From WHUA01 sp964585785 (lineage in GTDB: Bacteria; Pseudomonadota; Alphaproteobacteria; UBA8366), in contig CAZPFL010000005.1 in assembly GCA_964585785.1 (NCBI GenBank), positions 1 to 55,856 of the forward strand: 55,856 nucleotides of DNA, given 5' to 3'. Below the pieces are notes generated by a model. That model was not told where the DNA came from. It searched no databases and saw only the letters and a program-made list of their open reading frames with translations. Each line of letters begins with the position of its first letter. Position 1 is the first letter of the stretch. Shown in pieces: positions 44,296 to 53,848 of the stretch. A program made the position numbers and the translations under genes.

Positions 44296-44802
44296 ATGGA
44301 TATCGAGGTCTTTCCCGACAACAGACTCGTTCTCGGCGCGCGCAGCTTCCGTTGCGCGCTCGGCGCCTCCGGCGTGACGCGATCGAAACGTGAAGGCGAC
44401 AAGGCAACGCCCGCCGGGCGGTTTTCATTACGTCGCGTCCTTTATCGTCCCGACCGCCTCGCGGCGCCCGAAACCACCCTCCCGCTCAGCCCCTTGCAGC
44501 CGCAGGACGGCTGGTGCGACGCGCCCGACGACGCGCATTACAACCAGCCGGTCGTCCTGCCCTACGAGGCGAGTCACGAGCGGCTGTGGCGGGACGATCA
44601 CGTCTACGACATCATCGTCGTGCTGGGATACAACGACGCGCCGGCCGTTCCGGGCAAGGGCAGCGCGATCTTCATGCATGTCGCCCGGCCGGACTATGTT
44701 CCGACGGAAGGCTGCATCGCGCTGACGCTTCAGGACCTCAAGACGGTGCTCGCCCAGTGCCGGCCGGGCGATTGCGTCCACGTCCACGCGGCGGAAGCGT
44801 AA
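44296..44802 (+). CDS. L,D-transpeptidase (YkuD)-family protein
   Basis: 168-residue YkuD-domain protein. HVARPDYVPTEGCIALT carries the conserved His and catalytic Cys (near residue 140) in the H...S/T-x-G-C arrangement. LGASGVTRSKREGDKATPAGRF is the N-terminal motif of the short YkuD subgroup. There is no signal peptide or TM helix, so it may act in the cytosol or leave by another route; subgroup members are often annotated as hypothetical L,D-transpeptidases. It follows the sigma-54-controlled gene by 47 bases and may be co-transcribed. Confidence 0.87.
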   Translation: MDIEVFPDNRLVLGARSFRCALGASGVTRSKREGDKATPAGRFSLRRVLYRPDRLAAPETTLPLSPLQPQDGWCDAPDDAHYNQPVVLPYEASHERLWRDDHVYDIIVVLGYNDAPAVPGKGSAIFMHVARPDYVPTEGCIALTLQDLKTVLAQCRPGDCVHVHAAEA

Positions 44803-44826
44803 GCGGAGGAGCCGCCGCGCCGGCGG

Positions 44827-45501
44827 TCAATTGCGGTGACCGAAGATCGCGGTGCCGACCCGGACATAGGTCGCGCCGAAGGCGATCGCGACGGGATAAT
44901 CGGCCGACATGCCCATGCTGAGCTGGGCCAAGCCGTGCCGGCGGGCGATCTCGCGCAGCAGCGCGAAATGCAAGGACGGCTCTTCGTCGACCGGCGGAAC
45001 GCACATCAGGCCGATGATGGGAAGCTTGAGGTCTTCGATGCATTCCCGGATGAACGCGTCGGCCTGATCCGGCAGGACGCCGGCTTTTTGCGGCTCCGCG
45101 CCGGTGTTGACCTGGATGAAGCAGTCGCGCCGGAGCCCGGTTTTCTCCAATTCGTGGACCAGCGCGTGCGCAAGCTTCGGCCGGTCGACCGTCTCGATCA
45201 CATCGAACAGCTCGACCGCCTTGCCGACCTTATTGGTCTGCAGGGGGCCGATAAGGTGAAGCCGGATGTCCGGCTGCGTGGCGCGCAGCGCCGGCCATTT
45301 GTGCTCGGCTTCCTGGACCCGGTTCTCGCCGAAGACCCGCTGACCCGCGGCGATCGCCATGGCGACGCGATCCGCCGGCATCGTCTTGCTGACGGCGACA
45401 AGGGTAACATCCGCCGGGTCGCGCCCGGCCTCCCGCGCCGTTTCTTCGATCCGCGCCCGAACCCGCCGAAGGTTCTGCGCAACGTCGAGGACTTCGCTCA
45501 T
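44827..45501 (-). CDS. yggS: YggS-family PLP homeostasis protein
   Basis: 224-residue single-domain PLP-binding protein (PLPBP/YggS) that buffers pyridoxal phosphate in the cytosol. The PLP-Lys is in VTLVAVSKTMPADRV (about residue 39). GENRVQEAEHKWPAL, LHLIGPLQTNKVGKAV and the phosphate-binding LSMGMSADYPVAIAFGATYVRVGTAIFG are complete. It converges with the YkuD gene (24-base gap). In many proteobacteria it is a stand-alone housekeeping gene. Confidence 0.95.
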   Translation of the reverse strand: MSEVLDVAQNLRRVRARIEETAREAGRDPADVTLVAVSKTMPADRVAMAIAAGQRVFGENRVQEAEHKWPALRATQPDIRLHLIGPLQTNKVGKAVELFDVIETVDRPKLAHALVHELEKTGLRRDCFIQVNTGAEPQKAGVLPDQADAFIRECIEDLKLPIIGLMCVPPVDEEPSLHFALLREIARRHGLAQLSMGMSADYPVAIAFGATYVRVGTAIFGHRN

Positions 45502-45773
45502 GCTACCGAGGCCGCCTGCCTATACGGTGTTGTTTTCATTGAAAAGGGAACGCGTAAATTCCCATCAGGGCTGCTGCCTAAACGTCACAATACTAAAGAT
45601 TCGCATCCGAAACACCCTTTCCACCAAGTATTGATTTATATATTTTTGGCCCGACATGCTAAAAGGCGGGAACTGAGTAGTCTCTTGCATGCGGATGGGG
45701 CTGATTTCGCCGCTCGTGAAGGTATGGTGGCTCGCTCGATTTGGTGTAAGGACGACAAAGGAATCAGATACCT

Positions 45774-46631
45774 TTGAAGACTCTGACCACCACTGTTAAT
45801 GGCTCTGCGGTTTTGGCGCCGTTCCGGTTCCGAAAGCGTGTTGCTGTAGCCATGACGGGCATGGCGGTCGCGGCCATCGCGATGGCGATTACGGCGGGGC
45901 CCGCGTCCGCAGGGTCGAAGGGCGCATCCGCGTCTCCGGCCAGTGACGATCATTACCAGGTCTATATTGGCGATCCGGTCCATTCGTTCGGTTCAGGCAG
46001 CTCCTCCGACGCGCTGAACGGCGATTGGGGAAGCCTGCAGTTGGCCGAGCCGGGGCGGATAACGCCCGCCGGCCAGTTCCGGTCGCCGTCGCTGAACGGC
46101 GCCGCGGCAGGGACGGGCATCACCTATTTCACGCCAAGCGTTTCCGGCGTGCGGGTCGGCGTCGGCTTCCTCGCCTCGCCGCAAGAAGGGGCGCGGGATA
46201 CCAAGAGCAGCGCGCAATACAGCAGCCTTGGTCCGCGCGTTGCGCAGCCGCACGACGGAGCGGGCAACTGGCAGGTCGGCGGCAAGGTCGGTTATTCGGG
46301 ACTCGAGATCGGCGCGAATATCGGCGACCACACCGATCCGACCTGTGAGTCAGGTGCGTCGTGCAAAAAGAATGATTTCTGGGATATCGGCGTCGCGCTC
46401 CGCATCGGTTCGGGCGCCATCGGGGCGGGGTATACCGCCTCGCAGCCGCGCACCCCGCGCGCCGACGACGTGAGCCGTATCGATGTCTTTTCGCTGAATG
46501 CCGGCTATAGGGTTCATTCGCGCCTGGACATCTATGGCGGGGTCGATTGGATCGACCTCCACAACAACAGCGATACGACCGAAGCGCCGCTTGATACGCG
46601 CTTCATGCTGGGAACCAATCTGCGCTTCTAA
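45774..46631 (+). CDS. Predicted outer-membrane beta-barrel protein
   Basis: 285 residues. A basic n-region (FRFRKRVAVAM), a hydrophobic core and the AGPASAGS cleavage region form a signal peptide. The mature part alternates polar and aromatic/Gly residues (GITYFTPSVSGVRVGVGFLASP, WQVGGKVGYSGLEIGANIGDH, DIGVALRIGSGAIGAGYTASQ, LDIYGGVDWIDLHNN) and ends in Phe (GTNLRF), as outer-membrane barrels do. It resembles alphaproteobacterial porins but is short. The start is taken as TTG 45774, since the basic n-region requires an upstream start; ATG 45852 is less good. The AT-richer 270 bases upstream presumably hold its promoter. Confidence 0.72.
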   Translation: MKTLTTTVNGSAVLAPFRFRKRVAVAMTGMAVAAIAMAITAGPASAGSKGASASPASDDHYQVYIGDPVHSFGSGSSSDALNGDWGSLQLAEPGRITPAGQFRSPSLNGAAAGTGITYFTPSVSGVRVGVGFLASPQEGARDTKSSAQYSSLGPRVAQPHDGAGNWQVGGKVGYSGLEIGANIGDHTDPTCESGASCKKNDFWDIGVALRIGSGAIGAGYTASQPRTPRADDVSRIDVFSLNAGYRVHSRLDIYGGVDWIDLHNNSDTTEAPLDTRFMLGTNLRF

Positions 46632-46748
46632 ACGCGCGCCGGGAAGACGTATAACCTTCGCTCCATGCTGCGACATTCTTGCCCGGCCAATCCCGGCCCC
46701 TTAGAAAGCGCTGGAACTCCGTTACAGTTTTCCGGCATATAGACGGCT

Positions 46749-47264
46749 ATGGCGATCCGCAGTCCTTATTTCTTGCCGGCGATCCTTGGCGCGACCGCGC
46801 TTATTCTCGCCGGGTGCGCGTCGAAGCAGGCGGAGCCGGAGCCCCGGGAGGTTGTGGCCAATTCCCCCGGGGGGAATGGCGGCCTGCTGGATGGGCTTAT
46901 CGGCTCGGTCGCGGGCGGCGGCGGGCACAGCGGCGAGAACATCACCGTCAACAGCTACCTCTGGCGGGCATCCCTCGACACGATTTCCTTCCTGCCCCTG
47001 AGCACCGCCGACCCGTTCGGCGGCGTGATCATCACCGATTGGTACAGCCCGCCGGAATCGCCGAACGAGCGGTTCAAGGTGACGGTGTATATTCTCGATC
47101 GTGAATTGCGGGCGGACGGGCTACGGGTGGCGGTTTTCCGCCAGACACGCACGCCATCGAGCGCCTGGGTCGAGGCGAAGGTCGACGACCGGACGGCGCG
47201 CGATCTCGAAAACGCGATCTTGAAGCGGGCGCGGCAAATGCGTATTCGTGGCGGCGCGGGCTAG
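46749..47264 (+). CDS. DUF3576 lipoprotein
   Basis: 171-residue lipoprotein. Signal sequence with lipobox LAGC at about residues 20-23. After a Gly-rich linker comes the DUF3576 domain: NSYLWRASLDTISFLPLSTADPFGGVIITDWYSPPESPNERFKVTVYILDRELRADGLRVAVFRQ. The family is conserved in alphaproteobacteria, commonly just upstream of leuS-lptE as here, which suggests a link to outer-membrane or LPS assembly. Molecular role unknown. Confidence 0.92.
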   Translation: MAIRSPYFLPAILGATALILAGCASKQAEPEPREVVANSPGGNGGLLDGLIGSVAGGGGHSGENITVNSYLWRASLDTISFLPLSTADPFGGVIITDWYSPPESPNERFKVTVYILDRELRADGLRVAVFRQTRTPSSAWVEAKVDDRTARDLENAILKRARQMRIRGGAG

Positions 47265-47359
47265 ACTTCGAGAAAGGGTCTAGCGACGGCCTGACGTCGG
47301 ACCGCCGTGTCAGCCACCGCTATGCCCTTTTCACTCGTCCGTGCCGGATACCGCGAGAC

Positions 47360-49927
47360 ATGAGCCGCTATAACTTCAAAGAAACCGAGTCCAAATGGCA
47401 ACGCGTCTGGACGGAGCGCCGTTGCTTCGAAGCGCGCGAGGATTCCGACCGTCCGAAATACTATGCCCTTGAAATGTTTCCCTATCCATCCGGACGGATT
47501 CACATGGGGCATGTCCGTAACTACACGCTCGGCGATGTTGTCGCCCGCTACAAACGGGCGCGTGGGTTCAACGTTCTCCACCCGATGGGATGGGATTCCT
47601 TCGGCCTGCCGGCCGAAAACGCGGCGATGGAGAACAAGGTTCACCCGGCGAAGTGGACCCGTGAAAACATCGCCGCCATGCGCGCGCAGTTTCAGTCGAT
47701 GGGCCTTTCGCTCGACTGGAGCCGCGAGCTGTCGACCTGCGAGCCCAACTACTACCGGCACGGACAGCATATCTTCCTCGACTTCCTCGAGGCCGGGCTC
47801 GCCTATCAACGGGAGTCGTGGGTCAACTGGGACCCGGTCGAGAACTCGGTCCTGGCGAACGAGCAGGTGATCGACGGCAAGGGCTGGCGCACCGGCGCAC
47901 CAGTCGAAAAACGCTTGCTGAAGCAATGGTTTCTCAAGATAACCGAATTTTCGGACGCCTTGCTGGAGGGCCTCGAGACACTTGAGCGGTGGCCGGAGAA
48001 GGTACGGCTGATGCAGCATAACTGGATCGGCCGCTCGGAGGGTGCGCACATCCAGTTCCAGCTCAAGGAGCGAAGCGACCGCCTCGAGGTCTTTACCACG
48101 CGGCCCGATACGCTCTTCGGCGCGTCTTTCTGCGCGATTGCCGCGAATCACCCGCTCGCCCAGTCACTGGCGAAGAATGACCCCCTGCTCAAGGATTTCA
48201 TCGCCGAGTGCAACCGCATGGGCACGAGCGAGGAAGTGCTGGAAACCGCGGAAAAGCGCGGCCGCGACACCGGCCTCAAGGCGCTTCATCCATTCGTCGC
48301 GGGCAAGGAGCTGCCGGTCTATGTCGCGAATTTCGTGCTCATGGAGTACGGCACCGGCGCCATCTTCGGCTGTCCCGGCCACGATCAGCGCGACCTCGAC
48401 TTCGCGCGGAAATATGGCCTGCCGGTGGTTCCCGTTGTCGCGCCGCGCGACATCGACCCGGCGACCTTCACGATCGGCGATACCGCCTATGTCGAAGACG
48501 GCGTCGTCATCAACTCGGACTTTCTCAACGGCCTCGACGTGCCCGCGGCGAAACGCGCGGCCATCGACCGGTTGGCCGCGCAGGGCGACGGCCAATCGGC
48601 GATTACCTATCGGCTGCGCGACTGGGGTGTTTCCCGCCAGCGCTATTGGGGGTGCCCGATCCCCGTGATCCATTGCCCGAGCTGCGGCGTCGTGCCCGTG
48701 CCGGTGAAAGATCTGCCGGTGCTGCTCCCCGACGACGTCACCTTCGATGCGCCCGGCAATCCGCTCGCGCGCCATCCCACATGGAAAAATGTCGCCTGTC
48801 CGACCTGCGGCGGCGCGGCCGAGCGTGAGACCGACACCTGCGACACATTCTTCGATTCGTCCTGGTATTTCCTGCGCTATTGCTCGCCGCAAGACGCCGA
48901 CCAGCCGTTTGCGCGCGCCGCGGTCGACTATTGGATGCCGGTTGATCAGTATATCGGTGGGATCGAACACGCCGTCCTGCACCTGCTGTATTCCCGCTTC
49001 TTCGCGCGGGCGCTGCGGCGCTGCGGTCAGCTCGGTCTCGACGAGCCTTTCGCCGGCCTGTTCACCCAAGGCATGGTCTGTCACGAGACCTATCGCGACC
49101 CGCGGGGCCGCTGGCTCTTTCCCGCCGAGGTTAAGGCCGGCGACGGCGGTTCTTTCGTCGACGCCAAGACAGGCAATCCGGTCGTGCGCGGACGCTCGGA
49201 GAAAATGAGCAAGTCGAAGAAGAACGTGGTCGATCCGGAAGCGATCATCGGCGCCTACGGCGCCGATACCGCGCGCATCTACATGCTGTCAGACAGCCCG
49301 CCGGAACGCGATCTCGAATGGACGGAAGCGGGCATCGAAGGCGCCTGGCGCTATGTCAACCGACTGTGGCGCATGTTTACCGAGAGTCCGGGAGCGATCG
49401 CGCCGCTCGGCACGCCGCAGCCGGCAGCGCTCGGCAATGTGGCGGACAAAGCGGCGCGCGCGATCAACCGAACCGTGGCGGATGTCAGCGCGGATCTCGA
49501 CAAGTTCCACTTCAACCGCGCGGTCGCCCGCATTCGCGAGTTGACGAACCAGTTGGAGGCGCTGCAGGGCGACGACGCGGACATCGCCTGGGCGCGGCGG
49601 GCCGGGCTCGAGGCGATCGCGCAGCTGATTGGCCCGATCATGCCGCACCTGGCCGAGGAGCTGTGGCAACAGCTCGGTCATTCGGATCTGCTTGCCGAAA
49701 CGCCTTGGCCGGACTTCGACGAAGCCATGCTCGCGGCCGAATCGGTCACCATTGCCGTCCAGGTCAACGGCAAGCTGCGGGGAAAGATCATGCTTCCGCC
49801 GGATACGGCGCAGGCCGAGGCGGAAAGCGAAGCGCTTGCGCTCGAGAACGTGCAGCGCGCCATGGGCGGGCGGGCGCCGCGAAAGGTGATCGTCGTGCCC
49901 AACAAGGTGATCAATGTGGTCGTATAG
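47360..49927 (+). CDS. leuS: Leucyl-tRNA synthetase
   Basis: 855-residue class Ia aminoacyl-tRNA synthetase. The HIGH-type motif is PSGRIHMGHVRNY (about residues 42-55) and the KMSKS motif SEKMSKSKKN (about 614). The CP1 editing domain (TTRPDTLFGA, about 248; MEYGTGAIFGCPGHDQRD, about 328) is complete. Two zinc-type Cys pairs (CPSCG, CPTCG) lie near 435-480. Its end overlaps lptE by 14 bases. Confidence 0.98.
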   Translation: MSRYNFKETESKWQRVWTERRCFEAREDSDRPKYYALEMFPYPSGRIHMGHVRNYTLGDVVARYKRARGFNVLHPMGWDSFGLPAENAAMENKVHPAKWTRENIAAMRAQFQSMGLSLDWSRELSTCEPNYYRHGQHIFLDFLEAGLAYQRESWVNWDPVENSVLANEQVIDGKGWRTGAPVEKRLLKQWFLKITEFSDALLEGLETLERWPEKVRLMQHNWIGRSEGAHIQFQLKERSDRLEVFTTRPDTLFGASFCAIAANHPLAQSLAKNDPLLKDFIAECNRMGTSEEVLETAEKRGRDTGLKALHPFVAGKELPVYVANFVLMEYGTGAIFGCPGHDQRDLDFARKYGLPVVPVVAPRDIDPATFTIGDTAYVEDGVVINSDFLNGLDVPAAKRAAIDRLAAQGDGQSAITYRLRDWGVSRQRYWGCPIPVIHCPSCGVVPVPVKDLPVLLPDDVTFDAPGNPLARHPTWKNVACPTCGGAAERETDTCDTFFDSSWYFLRYCSPQDADQPFARAAVDYWMPVDQYIGGIEHAVLHLLYSRFFARALRRCGQLGLDEPFAGLFTQGMVCHETYRDPRGRWLFPAEVKAGDGGSFVDAKTGNPVVRGRSEKMSKSKKNVVDPEAIIGAYGADTARIYMLSDSPPERDLEWTEAGIEGAWRYVNRLWRMFTESPGAIAPLGTPQPAALGNVADKAARAINRTVADVSADLDKFHFNRAVARIRELTNQLEALQGDDADIAWARRAGLEAIAQLIGPIMPHLAEELWQQLGHSDLLAETPWPDFDEAMLAAESVTIAVQVNGKLRGKIMLPPDTAQAEAESEALALENVQRAMGGRAPRKVIVVPNKVINVVV

Positions 49928-50444
49928 GCGACTGGCTCCCCTGCTCTTCGCCGCAGCGTTGACGGCCTGCGGCTTTCATCCCCTTTACATGAAGGACACT
50001 GCCAACGTCGCGGGCGTGACCGACGATCTTGCGCGGGTCAAGATTGCCACCGTCCGGGCGGCGGATCGGGAGTTCGACCGGCTGGGTCAGCAGATGCACA
50101 GCTTGTTGGTTCAACGTCTTAATCCGGACGGCACGCCCGCCAATCCGCGCTATCGGCTTGAATGCGACATGAGCGTTCAACGGGAACGCACCGGCATCCA
50201 GATCACCGAGGAAGCGACGCGCGCGCGCCTGACCGTTTCGGTCAACTTCCGCCTGATGCCCGCTGCCGGAAAGAATGTGCTTTATTCCGGCTCGGAACTA
50301 TCGGTGAATTCCTACAATATTGCCGATTCGCAGTATGCCTCGATTAGCGCGGAAAACGATGCCGCGCGCCGAGCGGTACGCGAGATCAGCGAGTCGATAA
50401 AGCTGCGCCTGGGGCTCTATTTCCAGAATTTGCACCGCGGTTGA
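49914..50444 (+). CDS. lptE: LPS-assembly lipoprotein LptE
   Basis: 176-residue outer-membrane lipoprotein, the plug partner of LptD in LPS export. The signal ends at lipobox LTAC (residue about 19), followed by GFHPLYM, a hallmark of alphaproteobacterial LptE. VNFRLMPAAGKNVLYSGSELSVNSYNIADSQYA and a C-terminal helix (RRAVREISESIKLRLGLYF) complete the domain. It overlaps leuS by 14 bases and is followed 10 bases later by holA, the conserved leuS-lptE-holA order. Confidence 0.94.
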   Translation: MWSYRRLAPLLFAAALTACGFHPLYMKDTANVAGVTDDLARVKIATVRAADREFDRLGQQMHSLLVQRLNPDGTPANPRYRLECDMSVQRERTGIQITEEATRARLTVSVNFRLMPAAGKNVLYSGSELSVNSYNIADSQYASISAENDAARRAVREISESIKLRLGLYFQNLHRG

Positions 50445-50454
50445 GCGTGGCGTC

Positions 50455-51492
50455 GTGAAGCTGACGGGCAACAAGATCGACGCCTTCATCGCCAAGCCCG
50501 TGGCCGCGATTCGGACCGTGCTGGTGTACGGGCCCGACACCGGGCTCGTGCGCGAGCGTTCGGACGCCTTGATGCGCACCGCCGTCACCGATCTTTCCGA
50601 TCCCTTTCTCGTGGCGGAGCTTGCGGCCGAGACAGTCGTGCGGGATCCCGCCCTGCTCGCCGACGAAGCGGCGGCGATCGCGCTTACCGGGGGGCGGCGC
50701 GCGATCCGTGTTCGCGATTGCGGCGACGCGATCGCTCCAGCGGTCAAGTCGATGATGCAGCAACCCACCGGCGACAGTCTCGTCGTCCTTCAGGCAGGCG
50801 ACCTCGGGCCGCGCTCGGCGCTCCGCAAGCTGTGCGAAGACGCCGACGACGCGGCCGCCGTGCCCTGCTACGCGGACGACGCACGCGATCTCGACCGTGT
50901 CGTGCATGAAACTCTGGCGGCGGAGCATCTTAACGTCTCGCCGGAGGCGAGCGCCTATCTCGTGGCCAATCTTGGATCGGATCGGGGAATCACCCGCTCG
51001 GAGCTGCAGAAACTGGCGCTTTACGCACGCGGTCGTCAGCGGGTCGAGCTGGACGACGCCGCGGCGGTGGTCGGCGACAGCGCCGCGCTGTCGCTGGACG
51101 ATCTCTGCTACGCCGTCACCGACGGCGACATGGCCGGGCTCGACCGGGCGATGGAGCGCAGCCTGCAAGAAGGGCAGTCCGAGGTCGCCATTCTGCGCGC
51201 GGTGTCGCGGCATCTGCTCCGGCTGCAGGTGACGGTCGATCGGATGAGCCGGGGCGATTCGGCCGAGCACGCGATCAAGGCGCTTCGACCGCCGGTTTTT
51301 TTCAAGCGCGCCACGCAGTTTCGGCGGCAGGCGCAAGGCTGGCGCTCCGACCGCATCAAGCGGGCGCTCGAACTCGCGCTTTCCGCGGAAATCGGATGCA
51401 AGCGCACCGGCATGCCGGCAAGCGCGGTGTGCGGCCGTGCCTTGATGCAAATCGCGGCGCTTGCGCGGCAGGGTCAGCGCGGCCGCGATTAG
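50455..51492 (+). CDS. holA: DNA polymerase III delta subunit
   Basis: 345-residue clamp-loader delta subunit. VLVYGPDTGLVRERSDALM opens the AAA+-like domain I. RLVVLQ-type strands, YLVANLGSDRGITRSELQKLALYARG and a C-terminal helical collar (ILRAVSRHLLRLQ) follow. Like other delta subunits it has no functional Walker A. The start is GTG 50455. It converges with parB with 13 bases between stops. Confidence 0.93.
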   Translation: MKLTGNKIDAFIAKPVAAIRTVLVYGPDTGLVRERSDALMRTAVTDLSDPFLVAELAAETVVRDPALLADEAAAIALTGGRRAIRVRDCGDAIAPAVKSMMQQPTGDSLVVLQAGDLGPRSALRKLCEDADDAAAVPCYADDARDLDRVVHETLAAEHLNVSPEASAYLVANLGSDRGITRSELQKLALYARGRQRVELDDAAAVVGDSAALSLDDLCYAVTDGDMAGLDRAMERSLQEGQSEVAILRAVSRHLLRLQVTVDRMSRGDSAEHAIKALRPPVFFKRATQFRRQAQGWRSDRIKRALELALSAEIGCKRTGMPASAVCGRALMQIAALARQGQRGRD

Positions 51493-51505
51493 CGCCGGCT
51501 TGGCG

Positions 51506-52402
51506 TCAGCTGTTTCCGTCGGAAAGGCGTTGCAGCAGGTCGTCGAGCTGTTCCAGCGTTTCGTAGTGAATCGCCAGCGTGCCGCCTTCCCCATGCTCTT
51601 CGATCGAGACCTTCAGGCCGATCATCGCCGCGAGGTCGCGTTCCAGGGCGGCGGTGTTGGGATCTTTCGCCTTTTTCGGCGGGCGGCCCCGCGGCCGACC
51701 GGTTGTGCCCGGCCTGCCCCGTTGCGCGAGACGTTCGGTCTGCCGCACGTTGAGCCCTTTGGCGATGGCTTCGTCAGCCAGCGCTTCCGGGTCATCGGCG
51801 GTCAGGAGCGCACGCGCATGGCCGGCGCTCAGCGTGCCGTCGCGGATGTGCTGCTTGACCGGCTCGGGCAGGGTGAGAAGGCGGAGCGTATTCGCCACAT
51901 GGCTGCGGCTCTTGCTGATCGCCTGGGCCAGCCGCTCCTGGGTATGGCCGAATTCATCGATCAGCCGGCGATAGGCTTCCGCTTCCTCAAGCGCGCTCAG
52001 ATCCTCGCGGTGCAGGTTTTCGACGAGCGCGATTTCCATCGCGTCGAGATCGCTGAAGCCGCGCACGATGACGGGGATCTCGTGCAGCTGCGCCCGCTGG
52101 GCGGCGCGCCAACGCCGTTCGCCCGCGATAATCTGGTAGCGGTCCTCCTGCCCCGGTACCGGGCGAACGAGAACCGGCTCGAGCACGCCTTTTTCCCGGA
52201 TCGACGCCGCCAGCCCTTCGAGCGCCTCGTCGTCGAATTGCTTGCGCGGCTGGTAGGGGCCGGGGCTGAGATGGCCGACAGGCGCGGTTCGGAGGCCGTC
52301 ACCGGCCGCGTCGCCGCTTTCCGGCACCTCCCCTTCCTCGCCGAACAGCGCCGAAAGGCCGCGGCCGAGACCGCGCCGTTTCCCTTCGTCCACGGCAACC
52401 AT
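51506..52402 (-). CDS. parB: Chromosome-partitioning protein ParB
   Basis: 298-residue parS-binding CTPase of the ParABS system. An N-terminal ParA-interaction peptide (RRGLGRGLSALFGE) is followed by CTP-binding boxes including IIAGERRWRAAQRAQLHEIPVIV (about residues 85-107). The helix-turn-helix region is QERLAQAISKSRSHVANTLRLLTLP, and a C-terminal dimerisation region completes it. The start at ATG 52402 overlaps the parA stop (ATGA), which rules out the longer in-frame reading. Two parS sites lie within 4 kb. Confidence 0.97.
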   Translation of the reverse strand: MVAVDEGKRRGLGRGLSALFGEEGEVPESGDAAGDGLRTAPVGHLSPGPYQPRKQFDDEALEGLAASIREKGVLEPVLVRPVPGQEDRYQIIAGERRWRAAQRAQLHEIPVIVRGFSDLDAMEIALVENLHREDLSALEEAEAYRRLIDEFGHTQERLAQAISKSRSHVANTLRLLTLPEPVKQHIRDGTLSAGHARALLTADDPEALADEAIAKGLNVRQTERLAQRGRPGTTGRPRGRPPKKAKDPNTAALERDLAAMIGLKVSIEEHGEGGTLAIHYETLEQLDDLLQRLSDGNS

Positions 52403-53229
52403 CAGGCGGCCACCCCTTCGCGCTTCAGTATCTCGCTCGCAAGGTGGATGTAGGCCTGGCTGCCCGGGCAACGCCAATCATACAAAAGGACTGGTTTCCC
52501 GTGGGACGGCGCCTCCGAGACGCGGACGTTGCGCGGAATGATCGTCTGATAGACCTTGTCGCCGAAATGCGCGCGCACGTCCGCGGCGACCATTTCCGAC
52601 AGGTTGTTGCGCTTGTCGAACATGGTCAGGACAACGCCGAGGATCTCGAGCGACGGGTTGAAGGCGCGGCGGACACGCTCGATCGTGCTGACCAGATGGC
52701 TCAGCCCCTCCAGGGCATAGAATTCGACCTGCAGCGGCACCAGCACCGCATCGGCGGCGCAAAGGGCATTCAGCGTGAGCAGGTTGAGCGACGGCGGACA
52801 GTCGATCAACACATAGTCGAAGTCCGACACGCACCCATAAATTGAATTTCTAAGTCTGAACTCTCTCTGATCGCGCTCGACCAGCTCGAGCTCCGCGCCG
52901 GCCAGGTGCACCGAGGACGGCACGATCGACAGGCCCGGAATGCTTGTCGGCATCACCGCCCGCTCCAGCGGCACGCCGTCCATCAGCACATGGTACGAGG
53001 TGATCTTGCGGACGGCGCGGCCGACGCCGAGCCCCGTGCTGGCGTTCCCCTGGGGGTCGAAATCGACGACCAGCACTGACTTGTGGACCGCGGCCAAGGC
53101 CGTGGCGAGGTTGACGGCCGTCGTCGTCTTGCCGACACCGCCCTTCTGGTTGGCGACGGCAACGACCCGTGGCCGTTTCCTAGGACCTGCTGCCATTTGG
53201 CCGACCTCCCGTTCCAGCAAATCATCCAC
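52402..53229 (-). CDS. parA: Chromosome-partitioning ATPase ParA
   Basis: 275-residue deviant-Walker ATPase that moves ParB-parS complexes over the nucleoid. Deviant Walker A is NQKGGVGKTTT (about residues 28-38), Walker A' Asp in VLVVDFDPQGNAST, and Walker B VLIDCPPSL. The N-terminus carries a basic stretch (RKRPRV). The start overlaps the end of rsmG by 8 bases, giving the operon mnmG-rsmG-parA-parB. Confidence 0.97.
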   Translation of the reverse strand: MDDLLEREVGQMAAGPRKRPRVVAVANQKGGVGKTTTAVNLATALAAVHKSVLVVDFDPQGNASTGLGVGRAVRKITSYHVLMDGVPLERAVMPTSIPGLSIVPSSVHLAGAELELVERDQREFRLRNSIYGCVSDFDYVLIDCPPSLNLLTLNALCAADAVLVPLQVEFYALEGLSHLVSTIERVRRAFNPSLEILGVVLTMFDKRNNLSEMVAADVRAHFGDKVYQTIIPRNVRVSEAPSHGKPVLLYDWRCPGSQAYIHLASEILKREGVAA

Positions 53230-53848
53230 GACCGATTCCTTCCAATTTTAGAATAACACCGGATGGGTCCGTCTCGCTTGGAATTTTTTCCAGCGTCATC
53301 GTCCATCGCTTGCGGGCTTGCGCAATTTCAACGTCCACCCGACGCCCTTTATGAAAGAGGCAAACCGTATTCGGTGTTATATATAATTTGATCCGATCCA
53401 AAAGTAAATCCAAGGATGCGACGGCACGGGCAGTAATTATATCGGGCGGCTGGATTCGATCGGCCAGCCGCTCCAGGCGGTCCGCCAGGATCGTGACCCG
53501 GGTGCCCGTCTCCCGCGCCACCTCCCGCAAAAAGGCGCATTTCCGGCCGTCGGATTCGACCAGCGTCACCCCCTCGACACCGAGAATGGCGAGCACCAGG
53601 CCGGGAAAGCCCGCGCCGCTGCCGACATCGAGCAGGCTGCGCGTCCCCGCCGGAATGAGCGGCAAGAGCTGGGCGGAATCCCAGAAATGCCGGCGCCACG
53701 CGTCGGTGAGGGAATCGGCGCTGACCAGGTTGATCGCCTTTTGCCAGCGCCGCAGGAGCGCGTCATAGCGGCGAAGCCGGCTCAGTGTTTCACGTGAAAC
53801 ATCGCAGCGGACGGCGAAGGCCTCCGCGGTCAGAGGCTCAGCGCTCAA
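53222..53848 (-). CDS. rsmG: 16S rRNA (guanine527-N7)-methyltransferase RsmG
   Basis: 208-residue SAM-dependent methyltransferase for G527 of 16S rRNA. YDALLRRWQKAINLVSADSLTDAWRRHFWDSAQLLPLIP, then SLLDVGSGAGFPGLVLAIL (motif I) and VESDGRKCAFLREVARETG are diagnostic. The start is probably TTG 53848, overlapping the mnmG stop by 11 bases; no ATG is available before the conserved region. A parS palindrome is embedded in its codons 16-21, encoding VSRET. Confidence 0.93.
   Translation of the reverse strand: MSAEPLTAEAFAVRCDVSRETLSRLRRYDALLRRWQKAINLVSADSLTDAWRRHFWDSAQLLPLIPAGTRSLLDVGSGAGFPGLVLAILGVEGVTLVESDGRKCAFLREVARETGTRVTILADRLERLADRIQPPDIITARAVASLDLLLDRIKLYITPNTVCLFHKGRRVDVEIAQARKRWTMTLEKIPSETDPSGVILKLEGIGRG
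53786..53801. promoter_or_regulatory. parS site 1, inside rsmG
   Basis: TGTTTCACGTGAAACA is the exact 16-bp palindromic ParB-binding consensus. It lies within the rsmG coding sequence, about 1.4 kb from parB. Confidence 0.97.
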
